DNA of 64,000 nt from Stutzerimonas nitrititolerans (lineage in GTDB: Bacteria > Pseudomonadota > Gammaproteobacteria > Pseudomonadales > Pseudomonadaceae). Below, piece by piece: positions 52,725 to 62,842 of this stretch. Location of the stretch: NCBI RefSeq assembly GCF_003696285.1, contig NZ_RFFL01000012.1, forward strand, positions 1 to 64,000. The letters run 5' to 3'. Numbering within the stretch: position 1 is the first letter of the stretch; each line of letters opens with the position of its first letter. The position numbers and the translations under genes are program-made. The notes beneath the pieces are model-generated. The model saw nothing but the letters and a program-made list of their open reading frames with translations. It ran no database searches and was not told the origin of the DNA.

Positions 52725-53987
52725 GTGCCAGCCTTCCTGCGCAAGTTTTCCCTGCTGGCCGGCCTCGGCGGGTTGATCGTCATCCTCCTCGACCCTTTCG
52801 GTCTCACCAGCGCGACCGACGCAGCTTCCGCCCGCCTGTTGAACCAGCTCCTGGCCAACGGCTACGACGAGGGCGCCCGGCAACGCATCGCCGTCGTCCT
52901 CATCGACGACGATTACCTGCGCCAGCGCGACAGCCACTGGCCGTTGCCCTACGCCGAACAGAGCAAGCTCTTTCGCCAGTTGCTGGCCTACCGCCCCGCC
53001 GCCGTGATGGTGGACCTGATGTACAGCTACGACCATTCACAGGGTCGCGGCAACGACAGCAGCCAGTTGCTGAGCAATGTTTTCGAGCGCTATCAGGACG
53101 CGGCCATCCCCTTGTACCTGGCCAGCATGGGCACGGCGGACATCCCCACGCTGTCCGAGCTTGCCGCCGCCAGCCAGCCGGCTTTGGTGAGCTGGAGCGG
53201 CTATCAGGACCAGTACCCCCTGGCTGCGGAAACGAACATAGGCTGGATGGACAGCGCCGCCTTCGCGCTGTACCGCGCCCATTGCCGCCGGCACGCCTGC
53301 GGTCCGCTGCCGGAAACGCCGATACTGGCCGGCGCGGAGCCGCCGATGGCGCTGCAATGGGGGCGTGGTCTGCCGCGAGAGCAGCGCCACGTAAGCGACA
53401 TGAGTGAGCACACGGCAGAACATGGCGCCTGGCGCCAGGCCCTGGAACAGGTGCTGCAGGCCATCTTCTGGCGGATCAGCCGCCCCGCCGAAACACTGCA
53501 TCCCTATCACCTGACCATCACCGCCAGCACCCTGGCCACCACAGTGCCCGAGGAAAAGGACCTGCTGCGCGAATTGCTGGCCGACCGCCTGGTACTGGTC
53601 GGCGCAGATATCGCCTCCGCCAAGGACCGCACCCTCTCCCCTGTCCACGGCCAGTTGCCGGGCGTCTATGCCCATGCGATGGCGCTGGACAACCTGCTCC
53701 AGTACGGAATGGATTACTTCAGTACGCCGCCTACCGTATTCGACACCGAGATCGACGTGCTCGACCTGTTCGAAATGGCGTTCGTGCTCTTCGTCCTCTG
53801 GTTCCAATCGCGCAGCCGGCGCGGCATCGCAATCCCGCTCTGCACGGTTGCGCTCCTGTTCGCGCTCAGCTGGCTGCTCTACACGCTGCGCATCACCCCG
53901 GTGAACATCCTCGGCCTTCTGCTGCTGATCGGCCTGCTGCTGCCTGGACAACAGGCCGACGAGCCGCCACGCAACATCTGGCGCTAA
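52725..53987 (+). CDS. CHASE2-domain membrane protein without an output domain
   Basis: The 420-residue protein has one N-terminal membrane segment (about 9-28) and a periplasmic CHASE2 sensor (about 40-330, with VVLIDDDYLRQRDSHWPLPY near the start and LVLVGADIASAKDR near 287-300). Two to three C-terminal membrane helices follow (about 350-412). It has no kinase, cyclase or other output, unlike most CHASE2 receptors. The start is GTG at 52725, with AAGGAT upstream. The next gene follows 23 bp later, so it may signal through a partner. Confidence 0.88.
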   Translation: MPAFLRKFSLLAGLGGLIVILLDPFGLTSATDAASARLLNQLLANGYDEGARQRIAVVLIDDDYLRQRDSHWPLPYAEQSKLFRQLLAYRPAAVMVDLMYSYDHSQGRGNDSSQLLSNVFERYQDAAIPLYLASMGTADIPTLSELAAASQPALVSWSGYQDQYPLAAETNIGWMDSAAFALYRAHCRRHACGPLPETPILAGAEPPMALQWGRGLPREQRHVSDMSEHTAEHGAWRQALEQVLQAIFWRISRPAETLHPYHLTITASTLATTVPEEKDLLRELLADRLVLVGADIASAKDRTLSPVHGQLPGVYAHAMALDNLLQYGMDYFSTPPTVFDTEIDVLDLFEMAFVLFVLWFQSRSRRGIAIPLCTVALLFALSWLLYTLRITPVNILGLLLLIGLLLPGQQADEPPRNIWR

Positions 53988-54010
53988 CAACTTTCGTGAA
54001 AGGAGTCCCC

Positions 54011-54376
54011 ATGCATAAACCCTTCATCGTGCTCTTCGGCCTGTTGCTCGGCGGTATCGGCCACGCTGCCGAACTGGCCGTGGTGCAGTACGTCAGCGAT
54101 CCGGTCGCCCTGCTGGACGAAACCGGTCGGCTCCTGCGCAAGCAGCCGCGCACCGAACTGCCCGCCACGCCGCTGGCGGCGCTGCAGTGGAACGAAGACC
54201 TCGAACTGGTGCAGGTCGAGATCGACGGCCAGCGCGTCTGGCTCGACGGCGTCGACGTTCGGCTGAACGAGGGCAAGACCGTTCCCATGCCGTGCGCCAG
54301 GCTGCCCAGGGGCAAGGCCGAAAGCGCCACCAACCTGTCCACCATCGGCTATGGAGCAGGCTGTGCGAAACCCTGA
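54011..54376 (+). CDS. Small periplasmic protein of the CHASE2/M48 cluster
   Basis: The 121-residue protein has a Sec signal ending at GHA-AE, followed by a compact domain with two cysteines (about 96 and 118) and WNEDLELVQVEIDGQRVWL in the middle, somewhat like a bacterial SH3 fold. AGGAG lies 6 nt upstream of the ATG. The 3' end overlaps the M48 gene. I do not recognise a named family. Confidence 0.83.
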   Translation: MHKPFIVLFGLLLGGIGHAAELAVVQYVSDPVALLDETGRLLRKQPRTELPATPLAALQWNEDLELVQVEIDGQRVWLDGVDVRLNEGKTVPMPCARLPRGKAESATNLSTIGYGAGCAKP

Positions 54377-55934
54377 CGTAAAGACCTTGCTGCTGGCCAT
54401 GCTGGTGTCCGCACTGCCCGGCTGCGCCACGCTCCAGGGCGCCCCGGACGCGATCATCAACCTCGCCGGCAAAAGCACCCAGAGCAATTTCCAGGGCAAA
54501 TACCTGGAACAGGAGGAAGTGCGCAGGCACTTCGCGCTCGACCGCCAGCACGGCCAGAACCTGCGCCTGAGCTACGATGGCCGCAGCCTGCCGGCCAACG
54601 AGATCCGCCAGCAGAACCTGGTGGTGATCCCCGCCCTGCAAACCTACCTGCAGAGCATCGTCGTGCGGCTCGGCAAGGGCTGGCCCGGGGAACTGCCGCC
54701 CCTGCAGGTGAAAGTGATCGACAGCTACACCTTCGGCCCCTCGGCCGATCCCTACGGCAACCTGTTCGTGCCCCTGGGCATGCTCGAAGGCGTGGAAAGC
54801 GAAGACGAGATCGCCGCCATGCTGGCCCATGAAATGAGCCACGTGCTGCTGCGCCATCACGACCGGCGACTGGCCTTCGACCAGCAGCGCGAACTGCTCA
54901 CCAACATCGCCACCACCGCCGTGATCGCCGCGACGGTGGCCGACACGCGGCTGCAGCGCGGCGCCTCGCAATGGACGCTGATCAGCAAGGACCCGCAGGC
55001 CACCCAGAAGGTCATCGGCGACACGGTGCTCTATACCGCGCTGGCCAACACCTTCTCGGACAACGTCTGGAACACCGCATGGGGCCGCGCCCAGGAAGAC
55101 CAGGCCGACCTGCTCGGCACCGACCTGCTGGTCAAGGCCAACTATGCACCGCGGGGCGCGAGCCACAGCCTGCAGCGGCTTGAGGACTTCCAAGGCAAGC
55201 AGAAGCCGGTCCTCGGCAGCTTCCTCCAGGCCCGCAAAGGCGCCATGCAGGATTCGCTGAAGCGGCTCGACCTCAACAGCTTCACGCAAGAGATCGATAC
55301 CTTCCTCAACCAAGGGCTGGCGACCACGGTCACCGCCGTGGGCGAGCACCTGACGCGCTCGCACATGTCCGCGCAACGCCGCGATACCGATCTGCGCCAG
55401 TACCTGCAGCGCGAGTACGACGAGCAACGCTACGGCCGGGTCGACAAGCGCAGCTGGCGCAAGGTCCGCGACAACCCGACGGTGAAGGCCTCGCTGGAAG
55501 CCTACCGCAATGCCTATGGCGCCAACGAGGCCCTGGGCCAGAAGAACCTGAAGGATGCCCGGGCGCTCGCCCAGCGCGCGCTTCGCTCGCCGGTGGCGAA
55601 CCAGCCCGGCATACGCCGCAGCCTGTTCAACGTGCACATGGCGGCCGGCGAAAGGAAACAGGCGCTGGCCCAGTTGAAGGCGATCAGCGACTGGTCGCTG
55701 GCCGGTCCCGGCGTCTACGAACAGCTGATCAACCAACACCTGGGCAGCGGCAATGAGGATGCGGCGCTCACCGCCATCGAGCAGGCCGAGCGCCACCTGG
55801 GTTCGGAGGAGCTGTTCATCGTCGAGAAGATGCTGGCCAACAAGCTGAAACGCAACGAAAGCGAATTCCGCGTGCTCGGCGAGAAATGCAAGGAAATGCC
55901 CAACCGCAAGGACGTGTGCAAGAAAGTGGCGTGA
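54363..55934 (+). CDS. M48-type metallopeptidase lipoprotein with TPR-like tail
   Basis: The 523-residue protein starts with a lipoprotein signal whose lipobox is ALPGC (about Cys21). The zinc motif HEMSH is near 155 and the third ligand lies in EDQADLLG near 246. A helical C-terminal half resembling TPR repeats follows, as in BepA/YfgC-like M48 proteases. Such enzymes work in the periplasm on outer-membrane protein quality. The GTG at 54363 was chosen over the ATG at 54351 because GGAG lies 6 nt before it. It overlaps the upstream gene by 14 nt. Confidence 0.88.
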   Translation: MRNPDVKTLLLAMLVSALPGCATLQGAPDAIINLAGKSTQSNFQGKYLEQEEVRRHFALDRQHGQNLRLSYDGRSLPANEIRQQNLVVIPALQTYLQSIVVRLGKGWPGELPPLQVKVIDSYTFGPSADPYGNLFVPLGMLEGVESEDEIAAMLAHEMSHVLLRHHDRRLAFDQQRELLTNIATTAVIAATVADTRLQRGASQWTLISKDPQATQKVIGDTVLYTALANTFSDNVWNTAWGRAQEDQADLLGTDLLVKANYAPRGASHSLQRLEDFQGKQKPVLGSFLQARKGAMQDSLKRLDLNSFTQEIDTFLNQGLATTVTAVGEHLTRSHMSAQRRDTDLRQYLQREYDEQRYGRVDKRSWRKVRDNPTVKASLEAYRNAYGANEALGQKNLKDARALAQRALRSPVANQPGIRRSLFNVHMAAGERKQALAQLKAISDWSLAGPGVYEQLINQHLGSGNEDAALTAIEQAERHLGSEELFIVEKMLANKLKRNESEFRVLGEKCKEMPNRKDVCKKVA

Positions 55935-55969
55935 GCATGATCGCTACAGCTCGAGCACAACGCCCCATT

Positions 55970-56287
55970 TCAGTGCAGGGCAGGCCGCGAACCGCGCTCC
56001 TGCACCAGGACCCAGGGCGCGATCACCACGGCCCACAGGTCCGGGTCGCGGGCCTGCCAGTCCTGCGCCTGCTCGACTTCGAGCCGGCCAAGCTGGCCGC
56101 TCGCCATCCATTGCGCCACCTTGTCGCCGTCGTCCTGAGCCACGGCCAGCGCGGCTTCGACCAGGTCACAGTCGCCTGCCACCTGCAACAAAGCGCCACG
56201 CGCAAAAAAGGGTTGCAGTTCCTGCCAGCTGATCGCCGCGGTTTCGCCTAGCAACTTGGCATAGAGAGTGCCTGCTTCTTCGGTCAT
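55970..56287 (-). CDS. DUF2288 family protein
   Basis: The 105-residue cytoplasmic protein has the family pattern TAAISWQELQPFFARGALL (about 16-34), VAGDCDLVEAALAVAQDD and the C-terminal WAVVIAPWVLVQER. Function is unknown. It is convergent with the M48 gene and divergent from braC. Confidence 0.9.
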   Translation of the reverse strand: MTEEAGTLYAKLLGETAAISWQELQPFFARGALLQVAGDCDLVEAALAVAQDDGDKVAQWMASGQLGRLEVEQAQDWQARDPDLWAVVIAPWVLVQERGSRPALH

Positions 56288-56482
56288 GGGGGCTCACTCG
56301 ATTCGAAAGGCGACATGATAGCGGTCGCAGAGCCCTCATCAAACGAATCGATGCCGGCTGTGCAAATAGGCGATGACGCTTCTACACTGTGCCGGTACAG
56401 TTGCCGCATCGTTTGAGGATGTTCGTCCCTTAACGAGACTGCAGCCAGCAGATTCCAACAATAATGAGTCAACGGAGCGCAT

Positions 56483-57601
56483 ATGAAGACCAACCAGCGT
56501 CTTTCCAAACTTTTCCTGGCCATCGCTTTGACCGGAGCGGCCAGCTACACGCTTGCCGCCGATAACATTCGCATCGCCTTGGCCGGTCCCGTCACGGGCC
56601 CTGTCGCGCAGTATGGCGACATGCAGTTCATCGGCGCGCAGATGGCCATCGAGCAGATCAACAAGGCCGGCGGCGTGAATGGCCAGCAGCTCGAAGGCGT
56701 GGTGTACGACGATGCCTGCGATCCCAAGCAGGCCGTGGCCGTGGCCAACAAGATCGTCAATGACGGCGTCAGCTTCGTCGTCGGTCACCTGTGCTCCAGT
56801 TCGACCCAGCCGGCTTCGGACATCTACGAAGACGAAGGCATCCTGATGGTTACCGCGGCGTCCACCAGCCCGGACATCACTTCTCGCGGCTATGAATTGA
56901 TCTTCCGCACCATCGGCCTCGACAGCCTGCAAGGCCCCACCGCCGGCAACTTCATCGCCGACAACGTCAAACCGAAAAACGTCGCCGTGATTCACGACAA
57001 GCAGCAGTACGGCGAAGGCATCGCCACGGCCGTCAAGAAGACCCTGGAAGACAAGGGCGTCAAGGTCGGGCTGTTCGAGGGCGTCAATGCCGGCGACAAG
57101 GACTTCTCCTCGCTGATCGCCAAGCTCAAGCGCGAGGGCGTGGATTTCGTCTATTACGGCGGCTACCACCCCGAGCTGGGCCTGCTGCTGCGTCAATCGA
57201 AAGAGAAAGGCCTGGACGTGCGCTTCATGGGCCCTGAAGGGGTCGGCCATACCGAGATCACGGCGATCGCCGGCCCGGCTTCGGAAGGCCTGTACGTCAC
57301 CCTGCCGAAATCCTTCGATCAGGACCCTCGCAACCAGCAACTGGTCGAGGCCTTCAAGGCGAAGAAGCAGGACCCGAGCGGCCCGTTCGTATTCCCCTCC
57401 TACGCTGCGGTACAGGTGATGGCCGAAGGCATCGAGAAGGCCGGCAGCACCGACACCGACAAGGTGGCCGAAGCCCTGCGCAGCAACACCTTCGACACGC
57501 CCACCGGTCAGCTGTCGTTCGACGAGAAAGGCGATCTGAAGGACTTCAACTTCGTGGTCTACGAATGGCACCAGGACGGCAGCAAGACCGAAGCCAAGTG
57601 A
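56483..57601 (+). CDS. braC: Branched-chain amino-acid binding protein BraC
   Basis: The 372-residue periplasmic protein has a signal peptide ending at TLA-AD and the type I binding-protein fold. It has VVYDDACDPKQAVAVANKIV (core DDACDPKQA), LCSSSTQPASDIYEDEGILM and FMGPEGVGHTEI, matching BraC/LivJ. The two cysteines at about 78 and 102 fit the known disulfide. It delivers Leu, Ile, Val, Ala and Thr to BraDEFG. GGAG precedes the ATG. A terminator follows before braD. Confidence 0.96.
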   Translation: MKTNQRLSKLFLAIALTGAASYTLAADNIRIALAGPVTGPVAQYGDMQFIGAQMAIEQINKAGGVNGQQLEGVVYDDACDPKQAVAVANKIVNDGVSFVVGHLCSSSTQPASDIYEDEGILMVTAASTSPDITSRGYELIFRTIGLDSLQGPTAGNFIADNVKPKNVAVIHDKQQYGEGIATAVKKTLEDKGVKVGLFEGVNAGDKDFSSLIAKLKREGVDFVYYGGYHPELGLLLRQSKEKGLDVRFMGPEGVGHTEITAIAGPASEGLYVTLPKSFDQDPRNQQLVEAFKAKKQDPSGPFVFPSYAAVQVMAEGIEKAGSTDTDKVAEALRSNTFDTPTGQLSFDEKGDLKDFNFVVYEWHQDGSKTEAK

Positions 57602-57620
57602 CCTGAACGACCATGATCGA

Positions 57621-57652
57621 AGCCCACGGTACCCTCTGTGGGCTTTGTTTTA
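57621..57652 (+). terminator. Intra-operon terminator between braC and braD
   Basis: agcccac pairs with gtgggct, followed by tttgtttt. It lies 20 bp after the braC stop and probably lets more binding protein than permease be made. Confidence 0.85.
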
Positions 57653-57857
57653 GCTGATCGGGGCTGACCCGGCCACAAGCGATGGGCGCCCCAGCGACAC
57701 CTTCACCAAGCGAGTGGCCTGCACAGCGGGCCCGCCTCGAACTGGCGTGTGCGCGATCCGCACGCGGCCCTTGGCACTGCATTCTCCGTGCAGCGTGTTC
57801 GAAGCAGGTCCGCCTCGGCGGCCGAGCACTGGATGCTGGGTGTTCAGGAGAGATGTG

Positions 57858-58777
<920 letters not shown>

Positions 58778-58781
<4 letters not shown>

Positions 58782-60034
58782 CTCGCAACCTGCGTACAGC
58801 CTTCTTCAGCGCCTTGCTGGTCATCGCCGTCGCGGTGCCCATCTTCGGTCTGAAGCTCACCACCGTCGGCATCAGGCTCGAAGTTCACAACGGCGATGCA
58901 CTGACCTTCTGGACCATCGCGGCCTGCGCCGTGGCGATGTTCGTCTGGCAACTGTTCCGCACCCGCCTGGCAGCGGGCTGGGCGGCCAGCCCCAGCCTGC
59001 CGGCCGTGCCCGCCGGCGCCGGCAACTTCCTCACCCTGCCGTCCACCCAGCGCTACATCATCATCGCTCTGGTGCTGCTGGCGCTCGTATGGCCGTTCTA
59101 CGCCTCGCGCGGCGCGGTGGACATCGCCACGCTGATCCTGATTTACGTGATGCTCGGCCTCGGCCTGAACATCGTCGTCGGCCTGGCCGGCCTGCTCGAT
59201 CTGGGTTACGTCGGTTTCTATGCGGTCGGCGCCTACACCTATGCGCTGCTGTCGCATTACTACGGTTTCGGCTTCTGGCTCAGCCTGCCGATCGCCGGCG
59301 CCATGGCGGCATTGTTCGGCTTCCTGCTGGGCTTTCCGGTGCTGCGGTTGCGGGGCGACTACCTGGCCATTGTGACCCTGGGCTTCGGCGAGATCATCCG
59401 TCTGTTGCTGCGCAACATGACCGACCTCACCGGCGGCCCCAACGGCATCAGCGGCATCGACAAACCGACCCTGTTCGGCCTGACCTTCGACCGCCGCGCG
59501 GCCGAAGGCATGCAGACCTTCCATGAGTTCTTCGGGCTGGATTACGCCTCGATCAACAAGGTGATCTTCCTCTACCTGATCGCCCTGCTGTTGGTGCTGC
59601 TGACACTGTTCGTGATCAATCGGCTGCTGCGCATGCCCATCGGCCGGGCCTGGGAAGCATTGCGCGAGGACGAGATCGCCTGCCGTGCGCTGGGCATGAA
59701 CCCCACGGTGATCAAGCTTTCGGCCTTCACCATCGGCGCGACCTTCGCCGGTTTTGCCGGCAGCTTCTTCGCCGCGCGCCAGGGGCTCGTCTCACCGGAA
59801 TCCTTTACCTTCATCGAATCGGCCATCATCCTCGCCATCGTCGTGCTCGGCGGCATGGGATCGCAGTTGGGAGTGATTCTCGCCGCCATCGTGATGATCC
59901 TGCTGCCGGAGCTGATGCGTGAGTTCAGCGAGTACCGCATGCTGATGTTCGGCGCCATGATGGTGCTGATGATGATCTGGCGCCCGCAGGGCCTGCTGCC
60001 CATGCAACGCCCCCACATGGAGCTGAAACGATGA
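58778..60034 (+). CDS. braE: Branched-chain amino-acid permease BraE
   Basis: The 418-residue inner-membrane protein has LivM-type landmarks [22 protein letters not shown] (core [15 protein letters not shown]), [20 protein letters not shown] (about 288-307) and the late [17 protein letters not shown]. It forms the channel with BraD. ATGA overlaps couple it to both braD and braF. Confidence 0.95.
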
Positions 60035-60798
60035 GCCGCCCGATTCTCGAAGTACGCGGCCTGACCATGCGTTTCGGCGGCCTGCTGGCCGTGAACGAAG
60101 TAGCGCTGCGCGTTGACGACAAACAGGTGGTTTCCATGATCGGCCCCAACGGCGCCGGCAAGACCACCGTATTCAACTGCCTGACCGGCTTCTATCAACC
60201 CACCGCCGGCGAGATTCTGCTGGACGGCGAGGCGATCCAGGCCCTGCCCGGGCACAAGATCGCCCGCAAGGGCGTGGTTCGTACTTTCCAGAACGTCCGC
60301 CTGTTCAAGGACATGACCGCCGTGGAAAACCTGCTGGTCGCCCAGCATCGGCATCTGAAAACCGGCTTCATCGCTGGTCTGCTGAAGACGCCGGCGTTCC
60401 GCAGGAGCGAACGCGACGCGATGGATTTCGCCGCGCACTGGCTGGAGCAGGTGAACCTCACCGACGTCGCCAACCGCCCGGCCGGAACCCTCGCCTATGG
60501 CCAGCAACGACGACTGGAAATCGCCCGCTGCATGATGACGCGCCCGCGCATCCTGATGCTCGACGAGCCTGCCGCCGGCCTCAACCCGCGAGAGACCGAA
60601 GACCTCAAGGCATTGATCGCCATGTTGCGCGATGAGCATGGCGTCACGGTGCTACTGATCGAACATGACATGAAACTGGTGATGAGCATTTCCGACCACA
60701 TCTATGTCATCAACCAGGGCACCCCCCTGGCCAACGGCTCTCCCGAGCAGATCCGCAACAATCCGGATGTGATCAAAGCCTATCTGGGGGAGGCGTGA
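60031..60798 (+). CDS. braF: Branched-chain amino-acid ABC ATPase BraF
   Basis: The 255-residue ATPase has Walker [10 protein letters not shown] (about 38-46), signature [16 protein letters not shown] (about 154-169) and Walker [14 protein letters not shown]. The LAYGQ form in place of LSGGQ is normal for LivG/BraF. It energises import with BraG. Confidence 0.95.
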   Translation: MSRPILEVRGLTMRFGGLLAVNEVALRVDDKQVVSMIGPNGAGKTTVFNCLTGFYQPTAGEILLDGEAIQALPGHKIARKGVVRTFQNVRLFKDMTAVENLLVAQHRHLKTGFIAGLLKTPAFRRSERDAMDFAAHWLEQVNLTDVANRPAGTLAYGQQRRLEIARCMMTRPRILMLDEPAAGLNPRETEDLKALIAMLRDEHGVTVLLIEHDMKLVMSISDHIYVINQGTPLANGSPEQIRNNPDVIKAYLGEA

Positions 60799-60800
60799 GC

Positions 60801-61502
60801 ATGCTGACTTTCGAAAACGTCTCGACCTTCTACGGCAAGATCCAGGCCCTGCACAACGTCGACATGCAGGTCCAGCAAGGCGAAATCGTCACTCTGATCG
60901 GTGCCAACGGCGCGGGCAAATCCACCCTGCTGATGACGCTCTGCGGTTCTCCACAGGCGAGCAGCGGCAGCATTCGCTTCCAGGGCGAGGAGCTGGTGGG
61001 CCAACAGACCTGCGACATCATGCGCAAGGCGATTGCCGTGGTACCGGAAGGCCGTCGGATATTCGCCCGGCTGACGGTGGAGGAAAACCTCTCCATGGGC
61101 GGTTTCTTCACCGGCAAGGCGGACTTCGAGCAACAGCTCGACCATGTGCTCGAACTCTTCCCACGCCTGAAGGAACGCTACCAGCAGCGCGGCGGCACCA
61201 TGTCCGGTGGCGAACAGCAGATGCTCGCCATCGCCCGCGCGCTGATGAGCAAGCCCAAGCTGTTGCTGCTCGACGAGCCTTCGCTGGGGTTGGCGCCGAT
61301 CATCATTCAGCAGATCTTCGAAATCATCGAACAGCTGCGCAAGGATGGCGTGACGGTGTTCCTGGTGGAGCAGAACGCCAACCAGGCGCTCAAGCTCGCC
61401 GACCGCGGCTACGTGCTGGAAAACGGCCACATCGTGATCCAGGGCAGCGGTGAAGAACTGTTGAGCGATCCGCGGGTACGCGACGCCTATCTGGGAGGCT
61501 AA
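60801..61502 (+). CDS. braG: Branched-chain amino-acid ABC ATPase BraG
   Basis: The 233-residue ATPase has Walker A GANGAGKST (about 35-43), MSGGEQQMLAIARALMSKP (about 134-152) and LLLDEPSLGLAP. The ATG at 60801 is chosen over GTG 60795 because GGAGG lies 7 nt upstream and the length then equals the known BraG. It starts 2 bp after the braF stop. Confidence 0.95.
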   Translation: MLTFENVSTFYGKIQALHNVDMQVQQGEIVTLIGANGAGKSTLLMTLCGSPQASSGSIRFQGEELVGQQTCDIMRKAIAVVPEGRRIFARLTVEENLSMGGFFTGKADFEQQLDHVLELFPRLKERYQQRGGTMSGGEQQMLAIARALMSKPKLLLLDEPSLGLAPIIIQQIFEIIEQLRKDGVTVFLVEQNANQALKLADRGYVLENGHIVIQGSGEELLSDPRVRDAYLGG

Positions 61503-61509
61503 GCAACAA

Positions 61510-61558
61510 AAAAGCGCCGGAGGCTGGACGAAAAACTCGTTCGGCCTCCGGCGCTTTT
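61510..61558. terminator. Bidirectional terminator between braG and dcd
   Basis: aaaagcgccggaggc pairs exactly with gcctccggcgctttt over 15 bp, with A and T runs outside, serving both convergent genes. Confidence 0.92.
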
Positions 61559-61570
61559 CATTGGCTCACG

Positions 61571-62137
61571 TCATGCCTTGGGCAGGGTCACACCACGCTG
61601 GCCCTGGTACTTGCCGCCACGATCGCGATAAGACACTTCGCACTCCTCGTCGGACTCGAGGAACAGCATCTGCGCCACGCCCTCGTTGGCGTAGATCTTA
61701 GCCGGCAGCGTGGTGGTGTTGGAGAACTCCAGCGTCACGTGCCCTTCCCATTCCGGCTCCAGCGGCGTGACGTTGACGATGATGCCGCAGCGGGCATAGG
61801 TGCTCTTGCCCAGGCAGATGGTCAGCACATTGCGGGGGATGCGGAAGTACTCGACCGTGCGCGCTAGGGCGAAGGAGTTCGGCGGAATGATACAGACGTC
61901 GCTTTTCACATCCACGAAGCTCTTCTCGTCGAAGTTCTTCGGGTCGACGGTGGCCGAGTTGATGTTGGTGAACACCTTGAATTCATCGGCACAGCGCACG
62001 TCGTAGCCATAGCTGGATACGCCATAGGAGATCAGACGCTCGTTACCCTCGGTGCGCACCTGGCGCTCGACGAAAGGTTCGATCATGCCCTGCTCCAGGG
62101 CCATCCGGCGAATCCACTTGTCCGATTTGATGCTCAT
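61571..62137 (-). CDS. dcd: dCTP deaminase
   Basis: The 188-residue trimeric enzyme converts dCTP to dUTP. It carries [16 protein letters not shown] (about 38-53), [21 protein letters not shown] (about 110-130, with catalytic Arg and Glu) and the C-terminal KYQGQRGV. The length matches the family. Confidence 0.96.
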   Translation of the reverse strand: MSIKSDKWIRRMALEQGMIEPFVERQVRTEGNERLISYGVSSYGYDVRCADEFKVFTNINSATVDPKNFDEKSFVDVKSDVCIIPPNSFALARTVEYFRIPRNVLTICLGKSTYARCGIIVNVTPLEPEWEGHVTLEFSNTTTLPAKIYANEGVAQMLFLESDEECEVSYRDRGGKYQGQRGVTLPKA

Positions 62138-62455
62138 GACGGGCGTCCTGATTGTGCTGATTGATCATTGAAGAAGGCGTGCATCTTACCGGCCCCGCGT
62201 AGCCTGTTCAAAGCCCGCAACCTGGGACCGTGCGCCGCTACCAGCGGGCGCCTGGCAGAAACTGAAAATAATGCTCGCTTTGCTGCGCAAATGCGGTATC
62301 TTGCGTTGGCTGCTGCTGCATGTGTCACCGTGAATCGCTACATGTTTAGATTTCGATCCGATCATTGCTACGACTCCTTTAACTCCTTGCACACAGTCAC
62401 CGTTCGGGGTATTTGCCCGTTCAAACCAAATCTACATTGTTCAAGGAGACATTAA
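62138..62455 (+). promoter_or_regulatory. capB: Upstream region and long leader of the cold-shock gene
   Basis: These 318 bp contain no gene. The half nearer the gene is clearly AT-richer than the surroundings and probably forms a long 5' leader, as is known for cold-shock mRNAs. AAGGAGA lies just before the start codon. I could not fix the promoter. Confidence 0.45.
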
Positions 62456-62665
62456 ATGTCTAACCGCCAAACCGGTACCGTTAAGTGGTTCAACGATGAA
62501 AAAGGCTTCGGCTTCATCACTCCGCAATCCGGTGACGACCTCTTCGTTCACTTCCGTGCCATCCAGGGTGAAGGCTTCAAGAGCCTGAAAGAAGGCCAGC
62601 AGGTCTCTTTCGTCGCCACCCGTGGTCAGAAAGGCATGCAAGCTGAGGAAGTTCAGGTTATCTAA
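62456..62665 (+). CDS. capB: Cold-shock domain protein, CapB/CspA type
   Basis: The 69-residue OB-fold protein has RNP1 KGFGFI (about 16-21) and RNP2 DLFVHF (about 28-33). It binds single-stranded RNA or DNA and loosens structured mRNA. The sequence is close to CapB of Pseudomonas. AAGGAG precedes the ATG and a strong terminator follows. Confidence 0.95.
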   Translation: MSNRQTGTVKWFNDEKGFGFITPQSGDDLFVHFRAIQGEGFKSLKEGQQVSFVATRGQKGMQAEEVQVI

Positions 62666-62679
62666 CCTGTGCTTCTCTG

Positions 62680-62709
62680 AAAAAACCCCGCTTCGGCGGG
62701 GTTTTTTTT
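62680..62709 (+). terminator. Rho-independent terminator of the cold-shock gene
   Basis: aaaaaccccgc pairs with gcggggttttt around a short ttc-type loop and is followed by a T-run. Confidence 0.93.
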
Positions 62710-62789
62710 ATGCCTGCGGTTTGGGATGCTGGAAAAGCGCCAAATGCATCCACCCGGCCATTGAGGCTTGCATCGTTCTCGGTACCGAT

Positions 62790-62825
62790 GACGCGGTGGA
62801 TAAGCTTCGCGTTATCCACCCTACG
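62790..62825. repeat. REP-like palindrome near apbC
   Basis: gcggtggataa and ttatccacc form arms around gcttcgcg, followed by ctacg. It matches the palindrome embedded in hrpA and lies just after the apbC stop. Confidence 0.65.
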
Positions 62826-62842
62826 CTCCGGCCGTTGCTCGA

